A DNA stretch of 64,000 nt from Epiperipatus broadwayi (taxonomy: Eukaryota; Onychophora; Udeonychophora; Euonychophora; Peripatidae). The position numbers and the translations under genes were made by a program. Positions 1 to 11,340 of this stretch are shown here, in pieces. The notes under the pieces were generated by a model that searched no databases, had not been told where the DNA came from, and saw only the letters and a program-made list of their open reading frames with translations. Every line of letters begins with the position of its first letter. Within the stretch, counting starts at the first letter, position 1. The DNA is taken from NCBI GenBank assembly GCA_028023455.1, contig JAQFVV010000517.1, positions 126,001-190,000 of the forward strand. Direction: 5' to 3'.

Positions 1-179
1 ATTCATGAATAATTTTATCATGAATTTATTAATAGAATTGATCAATTTAAATTTGAAGGAATTAATTTTAATACACATTTATAAAATGTTATTCTTTATG
101 GAAATTAGCATAAATTGAATGTATAAAGTCCCTCTGCATTGGAAATTTAAGGTTAGTACTAGGGTTTGAAGTGGGCTTA

Positions 180-631
180 TAGCTAGATGTCATGAAGCTA
201 GGATCGAACTCAGATCTGACTGCTTCAATATATATTGTCACACACAGCAAGCTAGATAAATCAATAGATGCCATAAGGCTTGTGCATAAAATTCCTATCT
301 AGTACCTACTCATGCAATATCCCCATACTAGTTTCTGGATTATGGCCTTCATCAGTGAGAAGCCTAGGATCTGAGAGCACTGCATCTAGATCTTAGGATC
401 TAATGCAACCCTCCAGAAAACATCTTTTATCTCCATTTAACAACAAAACAATGAGACTTAAACCAAAAACACCTTAATGTTAGATGCAGTGCTCTCAGAT
501 CCAAGGCACCTCACTGATGAAGGCCATAAGCCAGAAACTAGTCTGGGGATATTGGATGAGTAGACATTAGATGGGGATTTTATGCACAAGCCTTCTGGCT
601 TCCATTGATTACTCTAGCTTGCTGTGTGTGG

Positions 632-671
<40 letters not shown>

Positions 672-742
672 TGAGTTTTGCCTGTTTTAACAACAGTTAT
701 ACACAAACATAAGAGGAGGTGGTCATGTGATGTTTATTGGGA
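180..742. repeat. fold-back repeat, CATCAGTGAGG group, copy 1
   Basis: Two imperfect inverted arms (about 236-400 and 483-636) share roughly 85-90% of positions by eye. Both contain a core reading CTTCATCAGTGAG on the left and its complement on the right. The spacer 401-482 holds a short AT-rich linker. Beyond the right arm a (TA)n array (633-669) sits inside the element, because the shared 3' end GTCATGTGATGTTTATTGG (about 722-740) reappears after it, as in the copies at 39.2 and 46.4 kb. No coding capacity is seen. It is a non-autonomous element, either a paired insertion of one monomer head to head or a MITE-like fold-back. The left boundary is approximate. Confidence 0.75.
633..669. repeat. 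(TA)n microsatellite
   Basis: About 37 bases of uninterrupted AT dinucleotide inside the 3' part of fold-back copy 1. The related copy at 46.4-47.1 kb has ordinary unique sequence at this point, so the array grew within the element. Confidence 0.95.
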
Positions 743-1828
743 TAGATTTTGTAACAAATAATCTATTAAATACCAACAATAGTTTAAAATTGAAAATAAA
801 TAATAAATTATACTTTTATTCCTTGAGAAATCTTATGACATCCAACATCATAGTGACAAGATGGGAACAGTATTGTTGAAGCATTATCTGGAAAGCATCA
901 TTCTTTAAATAATCATTTTTAAATTTCTACAGTTTGGTTCCTAAATACTTTTTTAATTTAAAATAAGATGATGAGTGTTTTACATCCCATGTACCAATTT
1001 TTTTCATTATATGCCACTCCAACTTTTAAGCTTCTATTCGTTTTTTCTATAAAATGCAGTATATTATATATAAATAGTATTGAATATTTTTTTTCTTAAG
1101 ATAATAAAATACAATAAAAATACAAGTTTAGATATGTTTTTTTTTTAAAAAAAATGAGTTTTCTGCGTGTATTTAGGACATTATCTCTATCTTTTTTCTA
1201 CTTTTTATTGATGAATAAAATTTTTATGAAAAATAAAACTGGAATACTTATAAAAAATAAATTATTATAAAATGAGAGGCCTGACTCTGTTTTGGCTTAG
1301 TCCATAAAATTAGACAAGTGTAAAATATCTATTTATAGAATGAATTTTGAATATGTTGTATGATTCAGAATTTAAACTTTTTATATACTTTCTTTTTATT
1401 TGAGTACTAATAAAATTTGTTCTGTGATTACATTAATTTCTTACAAAAGCTAACAGTACTTTTAATTTTTGTAATCAGAGATTCAATGTTCAAAAATTAC
1501 TTCATGTACCAAATTTTATGCATACACATGTTAAAGATCCATTCAGGGCAAGAATCTCTTGAGAATTTTTTTATAAAATTTTATAAAGAGATCAACAGAC
1601 TTTTATTAAAAGACTACCAAATAATGAAAGTTAATAGATTTTATTTTTTGTTTTAATCTTTAGCTAAGATTTATTACATACATGCTTACTAAACAATAAT
1701 TGAATAGCTTAATGGATATTCTTAGATCTTAACTTTCCATGAAATTGAAATGATATCTAAGTTTTAAATGAATTTGAATTCTAGGGTATGGCATGGATGG
1801 AAAATGTTCTTATTATTATATTACAAGG

Positions 1829-1831
<3 letters not shown>
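743..1831. other. AT-rich intergenic stretch, no gene seen
   Basis: About 1.1 kb of AT-rich sequence with homopolymer A/T runs (for example T9A9 near 1139-1156). The longest open frame (1417-1656, plus) has an AT-driven composition (Leu, Ile, Phe, Lys, Asn) and no recognisable motif, so I treat it as chance. Confidence 0.6.

Positions 1832-1900
<69 letters not shown>
1832..1900. repeat. (TA)n microsatellite, left flank of giant hairpin
   Basis: About 69 bases of pure TA. It lies immediately outside the left arm of the long inverted repeat at 1960-3500. Confidence 0.95.
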
Positions 1901-1903
<3 letters not shown>

Positions 1904-1959
1904 AGGCAAGGGAAAAAAAACAATGAAAAATGTAAAGATGTAAAGAATTAAGGGGGTTT

Positions 1960-3500
1960 TCGTTGTATCTGGTTTAGTTCTCAATTTTGTTTGATTGGTA
2001 GAGATTTCCTCTGGATATGTCTGGTAGAAAATTTTTATGTATCTAGATGGGGGAGGTGATGATGATGAGGGTTAACGATTGCTTTCTCTGTGATTCTGTG
2101 GTTTTTTATGAGATTTGATAGAATGAATTGAGGGATTGATCTGTTGGTTATTTATTGGATTTTTGTGGAGAAAATGGTCTTATTATGTTTTTATAGTGTA
2201 CTGTTGTGTTTTTTAATATGGACCAATTATATGATTATCATCTTTTGTTTTATTGTATTGTTGAATAGTTTTTAAATTTGTATTATATTGTAATAAAACA
2301 CTATAATATGTTTTTCTTTTCAGAGGGTCTTGGGTTATTAGAGTTTTGGTCAGAATTCTGAGTGGGTGTGATGAGAATGGAAATGAAATATCTGTCGGGT
2401 GTCTTCTGTAAGAAAAAGATAACTTTGGGTTCTGGGTAGAACATCAAGAAAAGGGGTTTTCATCAGATCTGTCTCCATTGAAATTTAATATGAGGAGATA
2501 TTATTTAAATGTAGAAAAATCATCTAATGTTTTTATGTGAATGACAAAAGGTCTCTATGATCTGAGAAATGAGAGGTTTTAAAGATGATGATTCTAAAGC
2601 AGAGTTTCTATATATTCCATGAATAAATCAGCTATTACTCCTGAGATAGGTGGATAGGAGTAATAGGGATGGAAGATTAAGAAAGTTTTTGGTTCTATGG
2701 GCTCACCTATCTCAGGAGTAATAGTGATTTATTATGGAATATATAAAATCGTGTAGAATCATCATCTTTAAAACCTCTATTTGGTAGATAATAGATGAAT
2801 TTTGTATATGGAACATGGAAAAATAATTAGATGTTTTTTCTTACATTTAAATAATATGATCCTCATATTAAATTTAAATGGAGACAGAGTTGATGAAAAC
2901 TCCTTTTTGATGTTCTAGTCACCAGAACACCAAATATTTATCTTTTCTATTTAAGAAAGGATAAAAAGAAGTTTTAATTTCATTCTATCATCCAACTCAG
3001 ATAGTTTCTGTAGAAAACTCTTTAAATAGAGATTAACTCAGATGAAATCTGAAAGAAGAAATAAATCATATTAATAGTGTTTTATTAGAAATAGTTATAA
3101 TTAAAATTTATAAAAAAATATTTCAAGAAAATAGACAAAATAGGAAACAAAAAGATGATAAGTCATATTAGGATTTGTGTTCCTATGAAAGGAATACAGA
3201 AGTATGGATATATTAAAAGTATAATATAGATACACATTTTGTATCAAAAGATCAGCAATATAATAACAACAAAGATTCAATCCCTCTTGAATCTCATGGT
3301 GTCTATAAATCTCATGTAAAATTGTAAATCTACATAGGTATGAGTAATGTGATCAGTGTTAGGAGAGATGAGATTATTTAAAACTCATCATCATAGTCTC
3401 TCCTATATAGATTAGGTATAAAATAGTTTTTTAGTAGGATCATATAGATGTGATAATTTAAATGAAAATCAGAGAAATTGAGATATAAAAGGAGATTTTC
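1960..3500. repeat. giant imperfect hairpin (long inverted repeat)
   Basis: The left arm (about 1960-2655) is the reverse complement of the right arm (about 2702-3500), with a spacer of only about 50 bases. Paired landmarks seen by eye: CTCCTGAGATAGGTG at 2638-2652 with its complement at 2704-2718; TAATAAAACACTATAATATG near 2291-2310 with its near-complement near 3067-3087; the GATGATGATGAG block near 2058-2069 with CTCATCATCATAG near 3384-3396. Similarity is highest near the centre and falls outward, where the right arm carries about 100 extra bases. (TA)n arrays lie outside both arms (1832-1900 and 3649-3676). No protein motif was found in either arm. A read-through transcript would fold into a long double-stranded RNA. 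It may be a fold-back transposon or a duplicated inverted segment. Confidence 0.8.
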
Positions 3501-3645
3501 AATAAGGAGATGATGAATCTCTATTTGGAAGATTTTTAAAAAAATTCTTAAATTTAAATTTTTGTATTGGTGGGATTTTAATGTTATTAAATGTATATTT
3601 ATATTGTGGATTGTGAATATGATTGTTAAAGTTTTGTGATGTATT

Positions 3646-3648
<3 letters not shown>

Positions 3649-3676
<28 letters not shown>
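3649..3676. repeat. (TA)n microsatellite, right flank of giant hairpin
   Basis: About 28 bases of AT dinucleotide between the outer right arm of the giant hairpin and a half copy of the CATCAGTGAGG group. Confidence 0.95.
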
Positions 3677-3680
<4 letters not shown>

Positions 3681-3785
3681 GCTATAAGATAGAAAAAACT
3701 AGTCTGATTATATTGGATGAGTAGGCACTAAGTAGAAATTTTGATGCACTAACTTTTAATGATTACTAAGGCTTCCACTAGGTGG
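3677..3785. repeat. CATCAGTGAGG-group repeat, half copy
   Basis: This stretch matches the right arm of fold-back copy 1, including ACTAGTCTG, ATATTGGATGAGTAGGCACTA and TGATTACT in the same order. It is diverged and lacks the opposite arm. It abuts a (TA)n array, as do several relatives. Confidence 0.6.
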
Positions 3786-4363
3786 CAATATTATACTGAG
3801 CAGGTGGTTAATGTATTGATTTGTGATATAGTTACTTCTTTACCAAGTCTTCATAGATCAAATTGACAAAATTAAATTTATCATATACAAGTGATCAAAT
3901 ACATAGCACATGATAAACTATCAAACATATGTAATTAAATTTTTATACATATATAAATAAAAAATACTGAATATAAGTGTAATTTAATGTAAGTAAAAAG
4001 CTCTTAAATTAAAACCACATTCACCAAAAAAATGTATAAAAGGAGAAATTTCAATGAGTATGATTTATATTCTTCAAAAATATAGTGTATATACTTAAGT
4101 ATAGTAATGAATATTACAAAAATGCATTTCTAATATAAAATTTATTAATAGTTTGATAGATATTCCTATTTTGTTGTTTCTACTCTGAACTCATTAATTC
4201 TAATATATAAATTCTTAAGTTAATATTTTAAAATCTTTTTTTTTATTTTATAAAACCTTTATTTTCCACATCTGCATAATTGAATGGTTGGAAAGTAGGT
4301 GAAGGATTAGAATAATGTACTATATACATGGATTATAAATTTATTAAATGCACATTGATTACG
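3786..4363. other. AT-rich intergenic stretch
   Basis: No gene, tRNA-like box or clear repeat is visible. The only odd item is a 14-base direct match: CTATATACATGGAT at about 4320-4333 recurs as TTATATACATGGAT at about 4495-4508, on either side of the MITE. Confidence 0.5.
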
Positions 4364-4365
4364 TA

Positions 4366-4495
4366 AGTAATATTTACTGAGACTATAACCTCGATAATAA
4401 GCATATAAAAAACGATAGTAGGGACCTCTTTAGAGGTCCCTACTATCGCATTTTATACACATATTATCGAGGTTATAGCCTCAGTAAATATTACT
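4366..4495. mobile_element. palindromic MITE with TA target duplication
   Basis: A nearly perfect palindrome: two 64-base arms meet at a TT loop (4430-4431) around GGGACCTCTTTAGAGGTCCC (4421-4440). The termini read AGTAATATTTACTGAG and its complement, and TA lies directly outside each end (4364-4365 and 4496-4497). The arms differ at only about six positions, most of them 15-30 bases from the centre. Size, palindromic structure and TA flanks match non-autonomous elements moved by Tc1/mariner-type transposases. The superfamily is inferred, since no transposase is present. High arm identity suggests recent activity. Confidence 0.7.
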
Positions 4496-4497
4496 TA

Positions 4498-5536
4498 TAT
4501 ACATGGATGTGAAAAATAGTTCATGAAATAAAACATGATCTACAAAGGAAAATTATGTTTAGGATTTTTATGTTGTGATACATTTATTTATTTTAGCTAA
4601 TAGATAAGTATATGATCTGTCATTGTTAAATGCCTATATAATGAGTCAATATGATACTGACAACGTATTTACTTTGATTTATTGTTGATGTATATGAAAT
4701 TACTTATGACAATAACAAATACCAGTCATTTCTTTACAAAATTAGTCATAGTATATTGGAAGTTGTAAATGAGTACCATTCAAGATTGATAGTTATATAT
4801 ACACATTTGTATGTATTTGAATATATATATATTATAACGTTTTCCATTTTGCTAGGCCTCTACACGCTAATATAAACTGTGCGTGAGTTAATCAAGCTAT
4901 GTCAAAAAAGAAGAAAGTTGTATTTCTATCCTAAAAACACAGCTATATTTCCTGATCAACTCGGCCTAGTAATTGTTGAGAATTATGCTATCGACAAGAT
5001 CAGCTTTTAATTTATTTGATAGGTGTCAGAGTTCTGACAAGAACTCACTGAAACCGTCACATAACACCTCGCAAATTAAAAAGAGAAAAAAATGTTTTTA
5101 AACTAGTCGGTATTGCATCATTCCATAATGAGAATTATTTTCTCCTTTTTGATTATTATTCCTGGGCTTGTTTAAACATATTGGCAAAGTAAATTCCGTT
5201 TTAAATATTAAACTAATAATAAATTTAATACTAAAAAAATAATAACTATTATTAATAACGGACAAATGAAAATTGATATTAGAAATATTTTTATTATTAT
5301 AACAGATTAAAAATCTGTTTAAGTTAAAATGAGAATTCCTAATCAAATAAATCAGAGAGAACACATATTAATTCAAATATGATGCAATCAATAAAATAAA
5401 ATAATTAATTAAAAAGTTCTGGTATAAACAAAAGTCTCTTGTACAGAAAAAATGAAAGTCTCTATCGGGATTATTTTAAGACTTGTTTGCAAACACTTAA
5501 TTTTGTCACAATCAGGAATAAGTAGTCTTAACTTAC
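4498..5536. other. intergenic stretch downstream of a candidate minus-strand exon
   Basis: The part 4850-5090 is less AT-rich than its surroundings and has a short near-palindrome, TGTCAGAGTTCTGACA (about 5026-5041). If the exon proposed at 5537-5794 is real, this is its first intron. No convincing acceptor and coding exon was found here. An 88-codon open frame on the minus strand (5098-5364) has AT-driven composition and is not called. Confidence 0.4.
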
Positions 5537-5794
5537 CGGTAAGTTTTGTGACTTCACGAAGGCTGTAGATAACTATGCATAGTTTTTCAGGGTTGAATTG
5601 AGCTCATAGCCTTTGATTATTAGTTGATCTTGGTGCTGGTTCCATAAGCTAGTCGCGTAAGCTTCTCAGGTGTCCATAGGTAATGATGTCATCTAAAGCT
5701 CCAGTCTACTCTCATATGAATAACTTTTTCATCGTAGAGTGGTCTGGATTCTCTAATCCAAAACCAACCAAAAAAATATCAGCTAAACCAAGAC
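5537..5794 (-). other. candidate first exon (untranslated), minus strand
   Basis: Reading the minus strand, a TATA box lies about 30 bases before 5794. The exon then runs to an optimal 5' splice site, ACCG|GTAAGT, with the last exon base at 5537. All ATGs inside open only very short frames (about 5-14 codons), so this would be a 5' UTR or non-coding exon. The block is more mixed in composition than its AT-rich surroundings. The donor sits in the perfect palindrome AACTTACCGGTAAGTT, so the plus strand has an equally good donor, which weakens the strand argument. Transcription is an inference from signals; no acceptor exon could be assigned. Confidence 0.35.
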
Positions 5795-5814
5795 GTTCCT
5801 CCAACCGAATCCCT

Positions 5815-5857
5815 CCTTTTTATACTAGAGGTCCAGTTGTCGGACTTCTGCGCATGC
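5815..5857 (-). promoter_or_regulatory. candidate core promoter with TATA box and NRF-1-like site
   Basis: On the minus strand GCATGCGCA (5849-5857) lies about 25 bases upstream of TATAAAAAGG (5815-5824). The first resembles half of the palindromic NRF-1 motif, a common CpG-containing promoter element in animals; the second is a textbook TATA box. The predicted start is near 5794. A GC-containing cluster is unusual in this window. Nothing confirms activity. Confidence 0.4.
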
Positions 5858-8097
5858 TAATATCATGGCGTTTTGTGTTTATAATCTTATACAGTCTTTA
5901 TCATTTTTCAATTACTAAGTTCTCATTTTTTTTATCAAGTTTTCAGCCATGTTTAATTAGCTAAAATATTTTTCTTTTAGCTTATCTTTTTACTTGCTTT
6001 TGGAATTCTTTTGTTCTCTCTAATTCTACTTTTATTTCCAGTTAAGTAAAAAAAAAATATGAAAAAAAAATTTAACTTTCATTGTACGTTATTTTTTTTT
6101 TAAAAAAAAATTATAGTCAAAAAAAATAATCTAAATTTACTTTTTTTTTTTTTTTAGCTTTTACCAAATGCCAATATATTTGCAACGTATATAAATAAAC
6201 GTTACAATATATATATATATATTTTGTGACCTTTTATTTAGGTCACTGAATTAAATAATCCAAAATTTTAAATGATGATATATTTGGGATTAAAATCTTA
6301 ACAAGTGGCTTTCAATAGAGATTGTTTTGAATGAACTGGGAAATTTGCATTGAGTGGAGATGAGATTTCAAACCCAGTCTAGTCTCTGACTAGACTAAAA
6401 TAACAATTCAAAATATTGTTATTAATTGGGAGATAAATATATTGTTATTTTATTGTTGTTGAATAGCAATAATAAAATAAATAAATAATTAAATCAAATT
6501 TATAAATCTTGTAAAACTAATTGTTATAGTAAATTACTTAAGCATATTTTTTTTAGTACTGAACTAGAGCTGCCTTAAATAAAAATGGGTAGTTATCAAA
6601 AATGAAGACAGAGGGGGTAATATTAATTATGCATACCAAAAGTATTGGCCAATTCACTCTCACAATGCATCAGGAAAACAAGCTATATATTGTCTAAACC
6701 AGTTGTAGGGTGTGTGTGGACTAACTAAGAAAAATGAACTAAGCAACTACAGACCTCAATGCTGATTTAAAATAAGGAGGAAAAAAAATTAAAAATCATA
6801 AAATTCTGAAATGTAATTGAATGGAATTATAATATCTTGCTATCTAAAAATGTCGGAATAGAAAATCTAAAGACCTTGCTATCATTTTAAGCCATTTCCA
6901 TGACTGCATATTTCCTAGGATTCATACTGGAGAAGGAAATGAAAACTATGTGAATAATTCTTTATTTAAATAAGTATTGCTTCAAACCCAGGAAAATTCA
7001 AGAAAAAGTAAGCCTTTGCTTTTATGTTCATGTATATTTTAAAAATATCTTCCTTGAAAATAATGCACAAATTATTTATAAGTAAACCAAGAAGTTGATA
7101 ATGTTTGTATTTCACACATCATTCTTATTATTCAGCAGAGCAATATTGTGTTTGTAAATTAAAATATCAAGAAAAAAAAATAATTCAAGATAATTTTGAA
7201 AACAAGTTTTATGTATGATATATATAGTAAATAAATTTAAAAGTCATTTTTGAATCATTTAAGTTTTAATAAAGTAAAAATAAAAATAATTGCGTGATTT
7301 TATTCTCTATATTGTCTGCTAACTTTTATAGTGGGAACCTATGTAATGAAAGAAATAATCAATTACCAATTAACTAAAATGCTAAATATGTCATAGTGAT
7401 AATTGGTTAAATTTTTTCTAATAATGAAATCACCTCATACTTTGCCGATAAGAATGGAATGAAATAAATGTTTACTTTAAAAATTTTATTGGGAAAATAT
7501 ACGTCATCGTAATAGTAGTTTAAAAATGTTTACAATGCTCAGATTAATTAAAGTTGTTACACATTACTGTTCAGAGGGAAAACCAAACCAATAAATAACT
7601 TTAAAAAAAATACATTAAGTGTAATAAAATTCTATTAATTTCCAATGATAATTTATCTGGATTTTAAATGTAAATAAATGATTCTTGTTATACTTCATTT
7701 GAAATGCTTACAGAATAAATCAATAAAGGTCTTGAAAAAGTTCGTTTTTGAAGATTACAATGACTTAAAGAATTATTCAAGAAAATTATCTCCAGAAAAA
7801 TGAATAAACTGATTTTAATTGGGATACACTGAAAGACCTTTGGATATTGCCTTGTTATATAAGCATTAAACAGGATAATAAAATATATACACATTATCTG
7901 GGATGTTTTCTCATCACAATATTAAGTCTTATTTTAACTTACAACAATGGAATAACTTGGAAGAATCGTATAAAATTTAATGGATAAAAGTGTACTCTTA
8001 TTTTTCTTTATTATTGCTATGTTATGTATACTACTTACGTAAGGTGTTGTTTGGAAATTTTGTTTTTAAAACATATATGATTTATTGTGGCATGACA
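5858..8097. other. AT-rich intergenic stretch, no gene seen
   Basis: About 2.2 kb with many A and T runs (for example around 6050-6155) and a short (TA)n near 6209-6223. No tRNA-like boxes, reverse-transcriptase motifs or convincing open frames were seen. Confidence 0.6.
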
Positions 8098-8216
8098 AAT
8101 ATATATATCGGGTTATATATATATATATATATTGGGTTAAAGAAAAAAGAAAAAGATGTGTAAAATATATACATTTATTTTATGTATTTTTTTTTTTTTA
8201 GTTAAGGGAAGCCCAG

Positions 8217-8246
<30 letters not shown>
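8098..8246. repeat. two short (TA)n tracts
   Basis: Interrupted TA tracts at about 8098-8132 and 8220-8246, separated by an AT-rich linker with a T10 run. Confidence 0.85.
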
Positions 8247-8247
<1 letters not shown>

Positions 8248-11200
8248 CATTTATCTAGAGAAAGTGATAAAAATATTTACTTCTCTCATATTTTAAAACT
8301 AATTTGAATGTATATTATTAAAGAAGTGAATATGCAGATATTTTATCAAATATATGCTGTATACTAGAATGACAGATTATTTTCTTATATAAAAGAAAAT
8401 TTGATATAAACCTTTTTCATTTCTTAATTTTGTATGGGAATGAACTTGTCCACTTTGAATACAAATGCAGGTTTGATCTTTATTGCTTAAATACATTGTG
8501 CTCTCTCTAATAAAAGGATAGTTGTCATTTTAAATGATTAATGATCATTGGGCATGTATATTTTGGTGGGTCTGTTGATACATTAAGGGTCCTGCAGTGT
8601 AAAATGGAGTATGTATATCTCCACTGTTATTGTTGGTATTGTTTTATCTTGCTATAATTTGAGAATGATTAGTGACAGTTTTTAGCTGATAGGATGTACC
8701 AATAGAATGGCATCCTATATATTAATATTAATATGGAGCATAGGCTGATAGAGTGTCACCTATTGCTGATTTCATGAGAGAAAAGATTGGTAAAGGCAAA
8801 GTAGTAATTAATGCTTATATGCATAAATAATCCTAGAAAAAAAGGATATCCATGGTTTGAATTCTATTTTTTTTACTGTGATGAGGCAAGGCCCACACAT
8901 GCATATACCCATTAAGAGGTAGTAGAATCAACCAGATTATTACACAACTGTCATGTTGTTTTTATAAAGACGCCCTCTTTAGTGTTAAATTCCTCATGAT
9001 GATCTAGAGTTAGTTTTTCCACCATGTATGGTGAAGTATAATAGGTCAAAATCATATAGCAAGTATAGAAACAATGTTAAAGTTAGGAACACTGATCTAG
9101 CATAGTGTTTTCTTAATTGAAATAGTGTTTATGATGTTGTGTGATCATCATCAGTAATAGACATACCAAACCCAGATCTATTTGTAATTGTAGAATTTTA
9201 AATGTAAAGTAAGAGATGCACATTGACAGCATGGATTCATCTTCATCAAATAATGAATTGACAATAGATTGGGAAGATCTGTTGAGTATTCAACAATTAA
9301 GTGTGAACATAGGTAATGTTAGTGAGATCTAGGTATATTTGACTTTTGATGTCTATTCTTATTTTAATGCCTAAACTCATTCATTTCAAATTTAAATAAG
9401 TTAGTAATTGCACAGAATATGATAATTGCCCTTATCATATTCTGATAAAAGAAAGGGCTTTAGGGGAATGCAATACTTTAAAATTTTTTCTGAATTCTAA
9501 ATTTATACTTGGTGCATACCCTAAAGTTCTAAGTATACTGCTAGTTATAAATTTAAGTGCTAGTCAGCTTAAATAAGTTTTATTATCTTATTCTTTAAAA
9601 TATGCCAAAGAGTAACAAATGATATTTTGAATATTATTTTCTAAGCAGGTTATATCATTTAATGAGTATATGGTCAAGGCAATACTAAGTATTTGTCCCA
9701 TCCATAAGTTCTTTTAATTTATTAGTTTTATTTCATGCCATATCTGTGAATTAAAAAATTGTAAATATTGTAAATAAAGTTTGTTGTATTTAAAATTTTA
9801 TTTAGTTGCATGTAATCTTATTGCTAATTACCACATATATAGACTATTATTGTTAGTGCTATCAACCTATCAGAAGATTATAAATTGAAATCATTATCAA
9901 CCAAAATAGCACTATCCACTATATTGTGCTATATCATAATAATGTTGGGAAGCCTTATAATTTATTGGTACATCTAATGCATCATCACACAATAATTGAA
10001 ATGTTAATAATTTAGAGTACAGATTATTTCAAGTAATAGATTAAAAGATAAGTATAATATTGATTTGATTGACTTAGTTAAACCCACAGAGCTATAATTC
10101 ACTGATCTTGATCACATAATTAGTTGAGAAAGAGAATTTGGTAAGTTATTGTATTTATTTATTAAAAAGTCATTCCCAGTTGTAAATTTTAAAGTTTATG
10201 TTACTTATAAAGTTTATGTGTAACTGCTAAATATAGTTCTTAATTTGAGTTTATATTGAGAGCTGTTTTGTGCATTATGTTTGAGTAGTGGTAAAATCCC
10301 TCTTACTGACCAAAATATATGCTGTATAACAATTTATAGTGTTAGAACCCTGAGAAGAATTAATTGTTAAGTTTCAAGATAGAATTTAAATTGGTAGTAA
10401 ATTTTATTGCTAGTAAATTATTATAGTTGGACTTGAAATAGATTGCTTTCACTGTTTTATGAAGGTCAACCAAACTTTAAGGTAGAAATTACTTCTTTTG
10501 TTATAAAATGTATAGTGTGTTTTAACTTCATGATAAATATTCTGGTTGTGTCAAGCTTGAAATTGCTATTTTTATTTAGCTTATTTTTTTTTTTACCATT
10601 TAATACCATATTAGGTCATAGTTTAAGTTTTCAGTCTCCATTATTAACATTGTTCTTCAATTTCATCTTGATCCATTTTATTTATTTATTCATTCTCATT
10701 GGACATTAATTCAATTATTATAATTGATTGATCATACATTAACATTTATTCTTTTATCATCTCAACTATTCATTAACTCTTATTCTATCATCATCTTAAT
10801 CATTCATTATTCTCATACATTTTCGTTCTTTTCTCTTAATTCTTAGACTCATTTCATTTCACTGTTTAATGATTACTTCTTTCCATTATCCATTTAGTCA
10901 TTTACATTATAATTTAATCATTATTTCATTTATGGGTTTAAGTTTGTAATCATTCCAGAGATACAATTAGTAGGTATTTATTAATTTGCTGAATATCAAA
11001 TTTAACTGATCTTATTTTGTTTGTGTGGATTTCAAAGCTGGTTTGAGCAGAAGTTTTTTATCTTTATTAGTTGCCTTGTGATCTTCTTTAGATAGACAGT
11101 TTCATGCTGGTTTTATTCAATCCATGAATCATTTCGTTAGTTTTACATTTTCATGTCTTTATGTTCATATTCTGGATAATGAGAGTATGATAAGTTGCAT

Positions 11201-11340
11201 AAAAGAATTTAATCACTAAAATGTATGGTATGAATCGTTGGTGACCAGTTAGATCAGGAAGCTAGGTTACAGTGGTGATTATGGTGCTTAAAACATGTGG
11301 TATGATTCATTCATATTACAGTGATCTGGGAGAAAGTTAC
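8247..11340. other. AT-rich intergenic stretch with a small perfect hairpin
   Basis: About 3.1 kb without a recognisable gene. A perfect 13-bp stem with a six-base loop lies at 9412-9443 (CAGAATATGATAA, loop TTGCCC). The segment 10700-10930 is pyrimidine-rich and full of ATTCATT-like words, probably a decayed simple repeat. A motif like TGATCTGGAGAAA recurs loosely at 11310-11390. Confidence 0.55.

Noticed and set aside
1417-1656. 79-codon plus-strand open frame
   Set aside because: AT-driven composition and no signal of splicing or homology.
5683-5964. 93-codon plus-strand open frame
   Set aside because: It overlaps the candidate minus-strand promoter and ends in an AT-driven hydrophobic stretch; no motif.
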